Part shown: positions 5,876 to 12,079 of the stretch, one piece after another | Position numbering within the stretch: position 1 is the first letter of the stretch | How the letters are laid out: each line of letters starts with the position of its first letter | Assembly: GCA_964484185.1 (NCBI GenBank) | Contig: CAZAEQ010000072.1 | Coordinates: 1 to 12,079, forward strand | Direction of reading: 5' to 3' | From: F1-120-MAGs238 sp964484185 | GTDB lineage: Bacteria > Planctomycetota > Phycisphaerae > Phycisphaerales > UBA1924 | DNA: 12,079 nt | Program-made: the position numbers and the translations under genes | Notes under the pieces: model-generated | Seen by the model: the letters and a program-made list of their open reading frames with translations, nothing else | What the model was told of the DNA's origin: nothing | Databases searched by the model: none

Positions 5876-6967
5876 ATGAAACTGAGAAATAGAATCTTGC
5901 TAGCAGCAGTTGCGACCATGGGCGCAATGTTCCTGAGTGGTTGTGATGACAAGAAGGCCCCGGCGCCGACAACTCCGGCAGCCGCGCCCGGTCCGGCAGC
6001 GGCTGGACCGAAAGTCGCCCCACCGGAAACAGCAGGTAAAACCGAAACCGCTCCAGCAACAACGGGCGCAAAGAAGTCATACGTCATTGGCGTGATCGCC
6101 AAGAGCCAGAGCAACCCGGTCTTCCAGGCGGCACATACGGGTGCAGTCGATGCCGCGAAGGACCTTTCGGCAAAGCTTGGTGTTGATATCACCATCAACT
6201 GGCGTACACCGACCAGCGAAGATGCCCAGCAGCAGGCTCAATTCGTCGAACAGTTGGTTGCGGCGGGCGTGCATGGAATTTCACTTTCCTGCACAGATGC
6301 AAAGGTGCTGACCAGTGCGATCAACGCCGCGGCCGACAAGGGCGTTCCGACGATCACGTTTGACTCTGATGCGCCAGATTCCAAGCGTCTGGCCTATTAC
6401 GGCATGGATGACTACAACTGCGGCATGCTGCTTGCAAAAGAAATCGCTGGTCAACTTGGCAGCAAAGGCACCGTTGCGATTCTGGGTGGCAATCAAAATG
6501 CACCGAACCTCCAAAACCGCATCCGTGGCGTGGTTGATGGGTTGAAAGACTACCCAAACGTGAAGATCAAAGACAAGTACTACCACGGCGAAACCGCGCC
6601 TGAAGCGGTTGCCAAACTTGAGCAGGTGCAGCAGGCCAACCCGGACATTAACGGCTGGGTCATGGTCGGCGGCTGGCCGCTCTTCACCGCGAACGCGCTC
6701 GACAAGATCGCCCCAGTTGCAAAGGTGGTCTCGGTTGATACCTTGCCGCAGGAATTGGCGTACGTCAAGAACGGCCAGGTGCAGGTGCTGCTGGGTCAGA
6801 AGTGCTACGAGTGGGGCTATGAGACAGTGTCGATGCTCGTTGACAAAGTTCACGGCGGTAAGTCGCCAGCAAAAGTGATCACTACGTTTGAGCCTGTACG
6901 CGTGACAAAGGACAACGTCACGGAGTACGAAGGTCAGTGGGACAAGTGGCTCGGTAAGAAGAAATAA
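5876..6967 (+). CDS. Sugar-binding lipoprotein of the CUT2 ABC importer (RbsB-like)
   Basis: This 363-residue substrate-binding protein captures sugar outside the cytoplasmic membrane and delivers it to the permease encoded just upstream. It starts MKLRNRILL and has a lipobox FLSGC with Cys23 as the lipidated residue. An Ala/Pro/Thr-rich linker (about 28-64) follows, then a periplasmic-binding fold of the Peripla_BP_4 type starting YVIGVIAKSQSNPVF at about 69. Family features include FDSDAPDSKRLAYYGMDD, typical of CUT2 binding proteins, and the GxNQNAPNLQNRIRG segment. ATG at 5876 is chosen over in-frame starts at 5807 and 5861. It is preceded by GGAG nine bases upstream and gives a normal lipoprotein signal, whereas the longer versions put 5-23 residues in front of it. 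It is separated by 59 bp, with a stable hairpin, from the ATPase gene. The bound sugar cannot be read from sequence; glucose or another monosaccharide is suggested by the neighbouring glycosidases. Confidence 0.93.
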   Translation: MKLRNRILLAAVATMGAMFLSGCDDKKAPAPTTPAAAPGPAAAGPKVAPPETAGKTETAPATTGAKKSYVIGVIAKSQSNPVFQAAHTGAVDAAKDLSAKLGVDITINWRTPTSEDAQQQAQFVEQLVAAGVHGISLSCTDAKVLTSAINAAADKGVPTITFDSDAPDSKRLAYYGMDDYNCGMLLAKEIAGQLGSKGTVAILGGNQNAPNLQNRIRGVVDGLKDYPNVKIKDKYYHGETAPEAVAKLEQVQQANPDINGWVMVGGWPLFTANALDKIAPVAKVVSVDTLPQELAYVKNGQVQVLLGQKCYEWGYETVSMLVDKVHGGKSPAKVITTFEPVRVTKDNVTEYEGQWDKWLGKKK

Positions 6968-6975
6968 CTCACATG

Positions 6976-7007
6976 CAGGTCGGGGCGAAAGCTCCGGCCT
7001 GAGTTTT
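6976..7007 (+). terminator. Intra-operon terminator-like hairpin with GAAA tetraloop
   Basis: Positions 6976-6986 pair with 6991-7001 to form an 11-bp stem (nine Watson-Crick pairs and two G-U), closed by a GAAA loop. A TTTT run follows at 7004-7007. It lies in the 59-bp gap between the binding-protein stop and the ATPase ATG. The short T-run suggests partial termination or an mRNA-stabilising 3' structure that keeps binding-protein mRNA in excess over ATPase mRNA. Confidence 0.7.
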
Positions 7008-7026
7008 CGGTTTCAAGAAAGAACGC

Positions 7027-8553
7027 ATGGCTATTGACACTGACATCTTGCTGAACGCACAGGGGATCTCCAAGCGATTTGGCATTACTCAGGCGTTGGA
7101 CAACGTCACGGTGTCGTTTCGCGCGGGCGAAGTACACGCGCTCATGGGTGAGAATGGGGCCGGCAAGAGCACGCTGGGAAAGGTTCTTGCGGGGCTTCAC
7201 AAGCAGGATACTGGTACAGTTGAACTCGCGGGCAAAGTCATTGAACCAGGCTCAATCGATGCATCGTTTGCCGCAGGTATTCGAATAGTCCACCAGGAAC
7301 TGGCCCAATGCCCGAATCTGACAGTGGCTGAGAACTTGAGTCTGCATGACTTGCCGCGGAATTCAGTTGGTTTTGTGGATTTTAAGGCGATGCGTCAGCG
7401 TGCGGAGCGGCTTGTTCACGCATTAGAACCTGGGATCGATGTCACGGCAGACCTGGGCTCACTCACGCCGGGTCGACGCCAGATCGTACAGATTGCCAGC
7501 AGCCTTGACGAGGGCGAGAACTCCGAAAGTTCAAAACCGCGGGTCATTGTCTTTGATGAGCCGACAAGTTCGCTCTCGGTTTCGGAAACCGATCGATTGC
7601 TCGCGATCATTCGCCAGCTCGCGGGCCGTGGCATTACGTGCGTGTATGTCAGTCATCGCATGGGTGAGATATTCGCGGTGTGCGATCGCGTGACAGTGCT
7701 TCGTGATGGCAAGTTCGTCGCGACCAGCGTAGTGAAAGATATCACTGAGTCAAATCTGATCGAGCAGATGATCGGTCGCAAGGTTGATGTTGGAGAAAAA
7801 CGTACTGCACCTGCTGCGAGCGAGCCGGCGAGCCTTGAGGTCCGTGATTTAAGCTCTGGCACGAAGTTGTCAAAGGTCTCCCTCAAAGTCAATCGAGGCG
7901 AAATTGTCGGAATCGGCGGCCTTGTGGGAAGCGGCCGCAGCGAAGTTCTCGATGCGATTTTCGGGCTTGATACCAGCGTGACCGGAAATGTTGCAGTGAA
8001 TGGGAAGGCGATTCGTGCGGGAGATTCTCGCGCGATGATCGCATCGGGCGTTGGCTATGTGCCGGAAGATCGCAAGCTGCAGGGATTGTTCTTTGAGATG
8101 GGCGTCGATGAGAACATCGTGATGCCGTTCATGCATCGCCTGGCCGGGCTTCTTGGACTGCGATCGATGGGACGCGAGCGGGCGACGGTGAGTGAAAAGA
8201 TCGGGAACTTCCGCGTCAAGACTGCCTCGGCGGCGTCTCGACCTGGAGAACTCTCTGGCGGCAATCAGCAAAAGCTGTTGCTCGCACGCTGGATGGGAAA
8301 GAACACGAAGGTGCTATTGCTCGATGAGCCAACACGCGGCATCGATATTGGTACAAAGACCGAGGTCCACAAGCTGATTCGTCAAGCTGCTGACGACGGT
8401 GCAGCGGTGCTGGTGGTGTCAAGCGAAATGCCCGAATTGCTGGCAATTTCAGACCGGATTCTTGTGATGAGCGGCGGAAAACTATCGGGCGAACTTGTCG
8501 GCGATCAGATGACGCAGACGAACATTATGAACCTGGCGACGAAAAGCTGCTGA
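7027..8553 (+). CDS. Sugar ABC transporter ATP-binding protein with two ABC domains (RbsA/MglA/XylG type)
   Basis: This 508-residue fused ATPase powers the importer from the cytoplasmic face. Domain 1 has Walker A GENGAGKST at 41-49, Q-loop Gln90, Walker B VIVFDEP at 173-179 with Glu178, and the switch His210. Its signature is degenerate (LTPGRRQ at 146-152 instead of LSGGQ). Domain 2 has a degenerate Walker A, GLVGSGRSE (298-306, no Lys), a full signature LSGGNQQK (409-416), and Walker B VLLLDEPTRGID (429-440). The switch position reads SSEMPE with no His. This asymmetric pairing is normal for CUT2 ATPases, where one composite site is catalytic. Length matches the family. ATG at 7027 has only a weak AGAAAG site (7016-7021), so translation may be modest or depend on readthrough past the upstream hairpin. 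It is the last gene of the transporter cluster. Confidence 0.95.
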   Translation: MAIDTDILLNAQGISKRFGITQALDNVTVSFRAGEVHALMGENGAGKSTLGKVLAGLHKQDTGTVELAGKVIEPGSIDASFAAGIRIVHQELAQCPNLTVAENLSLHDLPRNSVGFVDFKAMRQRAERLVHALEPGIDVTADLGSLTPGRRQIVQIASSLDEGENSESSKPRVIVFDEPTSSLSVSETDRLLAIIRQLAGRGITCVYVSHRMGEIFAVCDRVTVLRDGKFVATSVVKDITESNLIEQMIGRKVDVGEKRTAPAASEPASLEVRDLSSGTKLSKVSLKVNRGEIVGIGGLVGSGRSEVLDAIFGLDTSVTGNVAVNGKAIRAGDSRAMIASGVGYVPEDRKLQGLFFEMGVDENIVMPFMHRLAGLLGLRSMGRERATVSEKIGNFRVKTASAASRPGELSGGNQQKLLLARWMGKNTKVLLLDEPTRGIDIGTKTEVHKLIRQAADDGAAVLVVSSEMPELLAISDRILVMSGGKLSGELVGDQMTQTNIMNLATKSC

Positions 8554-8557
8554 CGAA

Positions 8558-8585
8558 AAAGGCCGCCCTGATAGGAGCGGCCTTT
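8558..8585. terminator. Bidirectional terminator between the transporter and GH31 genes
   Basis: AAAGGCCGC pairs with GCGGCCTTT as a 9-bp perfect stem. An inner CCT/AGG extension is possible around a GAT loop, with one bulged A. On the minus strand the stem runs into five T's (8560-8556), giving a good terminator for the GH31 gene that ends at 8611. On the plus strand only TTT follows, so it is weaker for the ATPase transcript. Confidence 0.85.
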
Positions 8586-8610
8586 GAGAGTCTGGAGTCT
8601 GCTTGAAGTC

Positions 8611-10845
8611 TTACTTCAGTGGAATGACAATCTCATCGCCATCCATGCCTTCGCCCTTGAGTTCTTTGTCGGCGAGGAGCAATCGGACAATGCACTTGCG
8701 TGGGATCTTCGCACCCTTGGGGAGCATCTTCATTTGCTCGCCCTCTTCGCTTGCCACCTTAATGATGACCTTGTCACCTTCAGTCGTTGCGGTGTAGGTG
8801 GCGTAGCGATACATGAGCTTGTCGCGGAACTCCCAGCCATCGCCGAAGTCGCTGTAGAGTCGACCTTCTGCCTTGCCATTGGCGTCAAGTGCGACAAGAA
8901 GTTCCAGCTGATTGATCGGCATGGTCGCGGTCAGCGGCACAATGAGTGGGCTGGACTTGTCTTTCTGGTCTTCGAGGCTCAGCCCCGTCGGAACAATTGC
9001 GCCCGGACGCAGGTATAGCGCTGGGAGATCCTGATCGCTGCCATCTCCAAAATCAAACTGCCGCCATGAGAGACCGCCCGGGGCCTTGGGCAGCGCCATC
9101 ACGCGTGATCGATCAGGCACGAGCTGAGGGGCGACAAGCAAATCGCCACCAACGAGGAACGCGTCATCTTCGGTGCGAAGGGCGGGGTCTTTAGGATCGG
9201 CAAAGAACACTGGGCGTGCGATTGGAGCGCCAGTCTTGTGAGCTTCCCAGAAAAGTGTGTAGTAGTACGGAATCAGGCGATAGCGGCGTTCAAGCGCCAG
9301 GCGGCAAGTGTTCTCAACTTCCGGGCCAAAAGCCCAAGGTTCTTTGTTGATGCTGGCCTTGTCGGTGTGGCCGCGTGCGAAGGGAAACATTGCGCCAAAG
9401 CCCATCCAGCGAGCGAATTGCTGGCCATCGCCATTACCGGCATATCCACCGATGTCCGGGCCACAGAAAGGCATTCCAGAAAGAGAGAGATTAAGGACCA
9501 TGGGAACGGAAGTCTCAACGTGGTACCAGTTCGCGCTGTTATCGCCGGTCCAGGTCGCCGCGTAGCGCTGGCCACCAATGTAGTTTGCTCGCGAGAGAAC
9601 GAATGGACGTGTGCCCGGATTACCTTTCTTCACACCCTCAAATGTCGACTTCACCATGAGCATGCCATACACGTTGTGGAAACGCGCATGTGAAGCGTCT
9701 GCACCTGGACGGCCCAGAATGTCCGCATCGGGGCGATGGAGATTGTCTTCGGGCATGGTCTTGGTCTTGACATTGAACACGGCAGGTTCATTCATGTCAT
9801 TCCAGATGCCAGTGATGCGATTCTCTTTGACAAAGTTCGCCGTCGTTGTTGCCCACCAGTCGCGAGTTTCTTTGCGGGTGAAGTCAGGGAACACGCATGC
9901 GCCGGGCCACACATCGCCCTGATAAACCGATCCATCACTTTTCAGCACCGCGTTGTTACCTGAGATCAATTGGTCATAGATCGAGTATCCACGCTCAGCT
10001 TTGATTCCCGGATCGATCATCCAGACGTTATTGAAACCGCCGTAATCCAATTCGGTATTCAGCTTCTTGGGATCTGGAAAACGAGTTTTGTCAAAGGTGA
10101 AACAACGGAACCCGTCCATGTAATCAATGTCCATCCACATCACATCGCATGGAATCTTGCGATCAACAAAGCCCTTGGCCACTTCAAGTACTCGGGCCTC
10201 AGGGAAGTACGAATAACGGCACTGGTGATATCCGATCGCCCATCGCGGCGGCATTGGAATCTTGCCAGTCAGATCAGCAAGAGTCTTGACCACATCCATC
10301 GGATTGTCGCGCTCAATGATGATCACCGGGAAGGGAAAGCCTTCTGCAGTGAAGGAGATGTCTTTGGTGAGGTTAATCTCGCAGCGATAAGTGGTGTCCG
10401 CCAGTACGCCAAAAGCCGTGCCGTCCGGACGCACACCCAGCACCCATGGGTGCGATTGATAGAGGGAAGGTGCATCGTCCTGGTACCCGTAGGCATCGGT
10501 ATTCCAGGTGCTGACCGTTCGACCGTTGCGGAGCAATGGTCCCGCAACCTCTCCCGTCCCGTAGAGCGAAGTTCCATCTGGAATCGAAATGACCGCGCGT
10601 GTTCGAAGTTCAACTTCAGTAAACACGGGCTTGAGGGTCAGCTTCTCCTGGTCAGCTTCGCGCCCCTTGATCGGCCGTTCCAAGGCCATCGAAGGAAGCG
10701 CGAGTCTTCTGGCATCCGCATCTTTGTAGAATCGAGTGATGCCGGGAGTGATGGACTCTGCAAGCATGGGGCCCGCGGCGGAAACCAATGAAGCAAAGCC
10801 GAAAGTTGTCATAAGCACACCAGTGAGTAACAGATTGATTCGCAT
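8611..10845 (-). CDS. Exported GH31 glycoside hydrolase, probable alpha-glucosidase
   Basis: This 744-residue family 31 enzyme would release alpha-linked monosaccharides, most likely glucose, from non-reducing ends. A signal peptide (MRINLLLTGVLMT..., about 24 residues, ending VSAA) puts it outside the cytoplasm. An N-terminal beta domain (about 70-195) precedes the barrel. GH31 landmarks are WAIGYHQCRYSY at 202-213, CDVMWMDIDYMDGF at 233-246, the nucleophile Asp350 in GIWNDMNEP, and the proposed acid/base Asp435 in TWTGDN. Also present are FCGPDIGGY (460-468) and His493 in RGHTD. C-terminal beta domains follow and include LYLRPGAIVP (610-619). An in-frame ATG exists at 11049, but the added 68 residues are not signal-like; ATG at 10845 begins a proper signal peptide and has AGGA 11-12 bases upstream. 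It converges with the transporter genes and is divergent from the GH13 gene. Other GH31 specificities, such as alpha-xylosidase, cannot be excluded. Confidence 0.93.
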   Translation of the reverse strand: MRINLLLTGVLMTTFGFASLVSAAGPMLAESITPGITRFYKDADARRLALPSMALERPIKGREADQEKLTLKPVFTEVELRTRAVISIPDGTSLYGTGEVAGPLLRNGRTVSTWNTDAYGYQDDAPSLYQSHPWVLGVRPDGTAFGVLADTTYRCEINLTKDISFTAEGFPFPVIIIERDNPMDVVKTLADLTGKIPMPPRWAIGYHQCRYSYFPEARVLEVAKGFVDRKIPCDVMWMDIDYMDGFRCFTFDKTRFPDPKKLNTELDYGGFNNVWMIDPGIKAERGYSIYDQLISGNNAVLKSDGSVYQGDVWPGACVFPDFTRKETRDWWATTTANFVKENRITGIWNDMNEPAVFNVKTKTMPEDNLHRPDADILGRPGADASHARFHNVYGMLMVKSTFEGVKKGNPGTRPFVLSRANYIGGQRYAATWTGDNSANWYHVETSVPMVLNLSLSGMPFCGPDIGGYAGNGDGQQFARWMGFGAMFPFARGHTDKASINKEPWAFGPEVENTCRLALERRYRLIPYYYTLFWEAHKTGAPIARPVFFADPKDPALRTEDDAFLVGGDLLVAPQLVPDRSRVMALPKAPGGLSWRQFDFGDGSDQDLPALYLRPGAIVPTGLSLEDQKDKSSPLIVPLTATMPINQLELLVALDANGKAEGRLYSDFGDGWEFRDKLMYRYATYTATTEGDKVIIKVASEEGEQMKMLPKGAKIPRKCIVRLLLADKELKGEGMDGDEIVIPLK

Positions 10846-10866
10846 ATGAAACTGATTCCTTAGTTG

Positions 10867-10887
10867 GCCGCGTTTGGAGCACGCGGC
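10867..10887 (-). repeat. Inverted repeat in the GH31 leader
   Basis: GCCGCGT and ACGCGGC form perfect 7-bp arms around a 7-base spacer. They lie about 22 bp upstream of the GH31 start codon, just before its AGGA ribosome site. It could be an mRNA hairpin in the GH31 leader or a dimeric repressor site. No T-run follows in either direction, so it is not a terminator. Confidence 0.6.
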
Positions 10888-10891
10888 AAGT

Positions 10892-10908
10892 TGATCGATC
10901 ACATGATA
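10892..10908 (-). promoter_or_regulatory. Candidate GH31 -10 element with adjoining palindrome
   Basis: On the minus strand TATCAT (10908-10903) matches five of six bases of a -10 hexamer, but no good -35 is visible 16-18 bp upstream. Transcription would begin near 10896, the middle of the 10-bp palindrome TGATCGATCA at 10892-10901. A site there could act as an operator. The palindrome is short enough to occur by chance. Confidence 0.3.
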
Positions 10909-11039
10909 GTTCGCAAAATGTTCGTGGGTTGGTTCAACGGAATTTGACGTTCTTATGTCCGAATGGTTCAGAAATCCGCGGCTGCAGGTGCGAGAACGTT
11001 GTCGAGGCTGAATTATCGACTGAAATGGGCTGATTGTCA

Positions 11040-11067
11040 TTGATCCCATTGTGGTTTCTGCGATACT
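11040..11067 (+). promoter_or_regulatory. Candidate promoter for the GH13 gene
   Basis: TTGATC at 11040-11045 is separated by 16 bp from GATACT at 11062-11067. TG stands one base before it (11059-11060), as in extended -10 promoters. It would give a leader of roughly 65-70 bases before the ATG at 11142. Each hexamer matches consensus at four of six positions, so this is only a candidate. Confidence 0.3.
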
Positions 11068-11141
11068 GAGTCGGCCGCGGCGCGAACTATGCGCCCCTAC
11101 AGAGATTGGTTATCGGGCCTGATTCGACTTGAGGAGTGCTG

Positions 11142-12079
11142 ATGAAATCCGCAGTTGCTAACCGCTTTCAAACAAGAATTTCAGTGGCCGCTCTCTTGCT
11201 GGCCTCAGGGATTTGCCAGGTTGGCTTCGGCCAGGACTCCCCGGTGATGCTGCAGTGGTTCGAGTGCAAATGGACCGACATGGAACGGCGCTTGCCCGAT
11301 TTCTTTGTCGCCGGGTATGGCGCGACTTGGGTGCCGCCGGTTTCGAGAGCAGGTATTGAGCCAAGCGGAAACAACGACAGCGCCGGGTACGACGTATGGG
11401 ATCGTTTTGATCTTGGAAAGCCCGGTGCTCAAACTGCGTATGGAACTGAACAGTACTTCAAAGCTGTTGTGCAGGAGTTTCATCAGGCGAACGGTCTGGT
11501 GTACGTCGACACGATTTTGAATCACAACGGGTCGAGGCAAACAGGTTCTGGCTTTCAAACGCGTGGCGGCTATCCAGGGTTCTGGATGGGCCCGCTTCCC
11601 GTTCCGATGCGTGACAAACTCCCTACCGACAATTGGGGTGATTTTCACAACGGGATAGCAGCAGGATACTACCAGTCAGAGAATCCGGGCGGCGCGAGAT
11701 ACGACCGCGAGCGCGGCGACTTGGTCGCGCTGGTTGATATCGCTCACGAGACTAATCTTCAGTACATTCGCCAGCCCACTGATGCCGCGAATCCTGCGAA
11801 TATTCCCGCGGGCACCGTGACAAACCGCGTTGATGCAAACAATCGCAGATTTTACGTGGATCAGGGATTGCCTGGGTCAGTGACTGCAAATCCGGGGACA
11901 GCACGCAATCCGGGAGCACAGAATTTTACCTTCCGGCCGTTTAATTCCAATGCGGCGCTCAATGACCCGATCGCTGAAAATGGCACTGGATATCTGATGC
12001 GCTGGTCGCAGTGGATGCTTGACGAAATTAAAGTAGACGGATTTCGCCTTGATGCCTGCAAGCACATGCCAAGCTGGTT
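11142..12079 (+). CDS. Exported GH13 alpha-amylase family enzyme, partial (3' end beyond window)
   Basis: This reading frame stays open to the window edge: 312 complete codons, then two bases. It starts at ATG 11142, with GAGGAG at 11131-11136 five bases upstream. Residues 1-30 look like a signal peptide (hydrophobic VAALLLASGI, cut near GFG before Gln31). The mature part opens the GH13 barrel with MLQWFECKWTDMERRLP (36-52) and ATWVPPV (61-67). It contains conserved region I as DTILNH (123-128), a region V-like LVALVDI (194-200), and region II GFRLDACKH (300-308), with Asp304 as the expected nucleophile and Arg302 beside it. The acid/base Glu and last Asp would lie beyond the window. About 170 residues separate regions I and II, a long domain B. 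It probably hydrolyses internal alpha-1,4-glucan bonds outside the cytoplasm. It is divergent from the GH31 gene, with which it may share control. Confidence 0.92.
   Translation, partial: MKSAVANRFQTRISVAALLLASGICQVGFGQDSPVMLQWFECKWTDMERRLPDFFVAGYGATWVPPVSRAGIEPSGNNDSAGYDVWDRFDLGKPGAQTAYGTEQYFKAVVQEFHQANGLVYVDTILNHNGSRQTGSGFQTRGGYPGFWMGPLPVPMRDKLPTDNWGDFHNGIAAGYYQSENPGGARYDRERGDLVALVDIAHETNLQYIRQPTDAANPANIPAGTVTNRVDANNRRFYVDQGLPGSVTANPGTARNPGAQNFTFRPFNSNAALNDPIAENGTGYLMRWSQWMLDEIKVDGFRLDACKHMPSW

Noticed and set aside
6281..6853. 190-codon open frame on the minus strand opposite the sugar-binding lipoprotein gene
   Set aside because: Antisense shadow of a well-supported gene, with no ribosome site or domain evidence noted.
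9970..10791. 273-codon open frame on the plus strand opposite the GH31 gene
   Set aside because: The minus-strand GH31 reading carries signal peptide, nucleophile and acid/base motifs over the same bases; the plus frame shows no family feature.
10846..11049. 68-residue N-terminal extension of the GH31 protein
   Set aside because: It precedes a complete signal peptide, contains polar and basic sequence without a domain, and would cover the divergent control region.

Overview
This window looks like chromosomal DNA from a planctomycete, probably of the Phycisphaerae type. Three things suggest this: a pseudopilin with an FTLIELL N-terminus and an H-Xn-DG C-terminal motif, a secreted protein ending in two DFFDYLDFVD dockerin-like repeats, and a lipoprotein sugar-binding protein with an Ala/Pro-rich linker. 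This placement rests on recognised family features, not on a database search. I see no tRNA, rRNA, CRISPR array, insertion sequence or phage gene.

Layout. At the left edge is an agmatine deiminase (+, 36-1067) whose N-terminus looks shortened. It converges, across a bidirectional terminator, on a 667-residue secreted mosaic protein with a dockerin-like tail (-, 1122-3125). A 352-bp gap then separates that gene from a divergent pseudopilin gene (+, 3478-4407). Next is a three-gene CUT2/ribose-type sugar ABC importer, all on +: permease 4475-5788, lipoprotein binding protein 5876-6967, and double-domain ATPase 7027-8553. A second bidirectional terminator separates the ATPase from a converging exported GH31 alpha-glucosidase (-, 8611-10845). 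A 296-bp divergent control region then leads to an exported GH13 alpha-amylase-family enzyme (+, from 11142), which runs off the right edge.

How the genes fit together. The right two-thirds reads as an alpha-glucan utilisation locus. The GH13 enzyme would cut starch- or glycogen-like polymers outside the cytoplasm, the GH31 enzyme would release monosaccharide from the fragments, and the CUT2 importer would take up that monosaccharide. This is inference from gene content. The importer substrate is not visible in the sequence, and there is no regulator or sugar kinase here. Agmatine deiminase (polyamine metabolism) appears unrelated.

I found no clearly new multi-gene system. The most unusual items are the A-C / A-B / B-C partial-module mosaic of the dockerin-like protein, a roughly 85-residue extracytoplasmic insertion in the CUT2 permease, a terminator-like GAAA-tetraloop hairpin inside the transporter operon, and a perfect 14-bp tandem duplication in front of the binding-protein gene.
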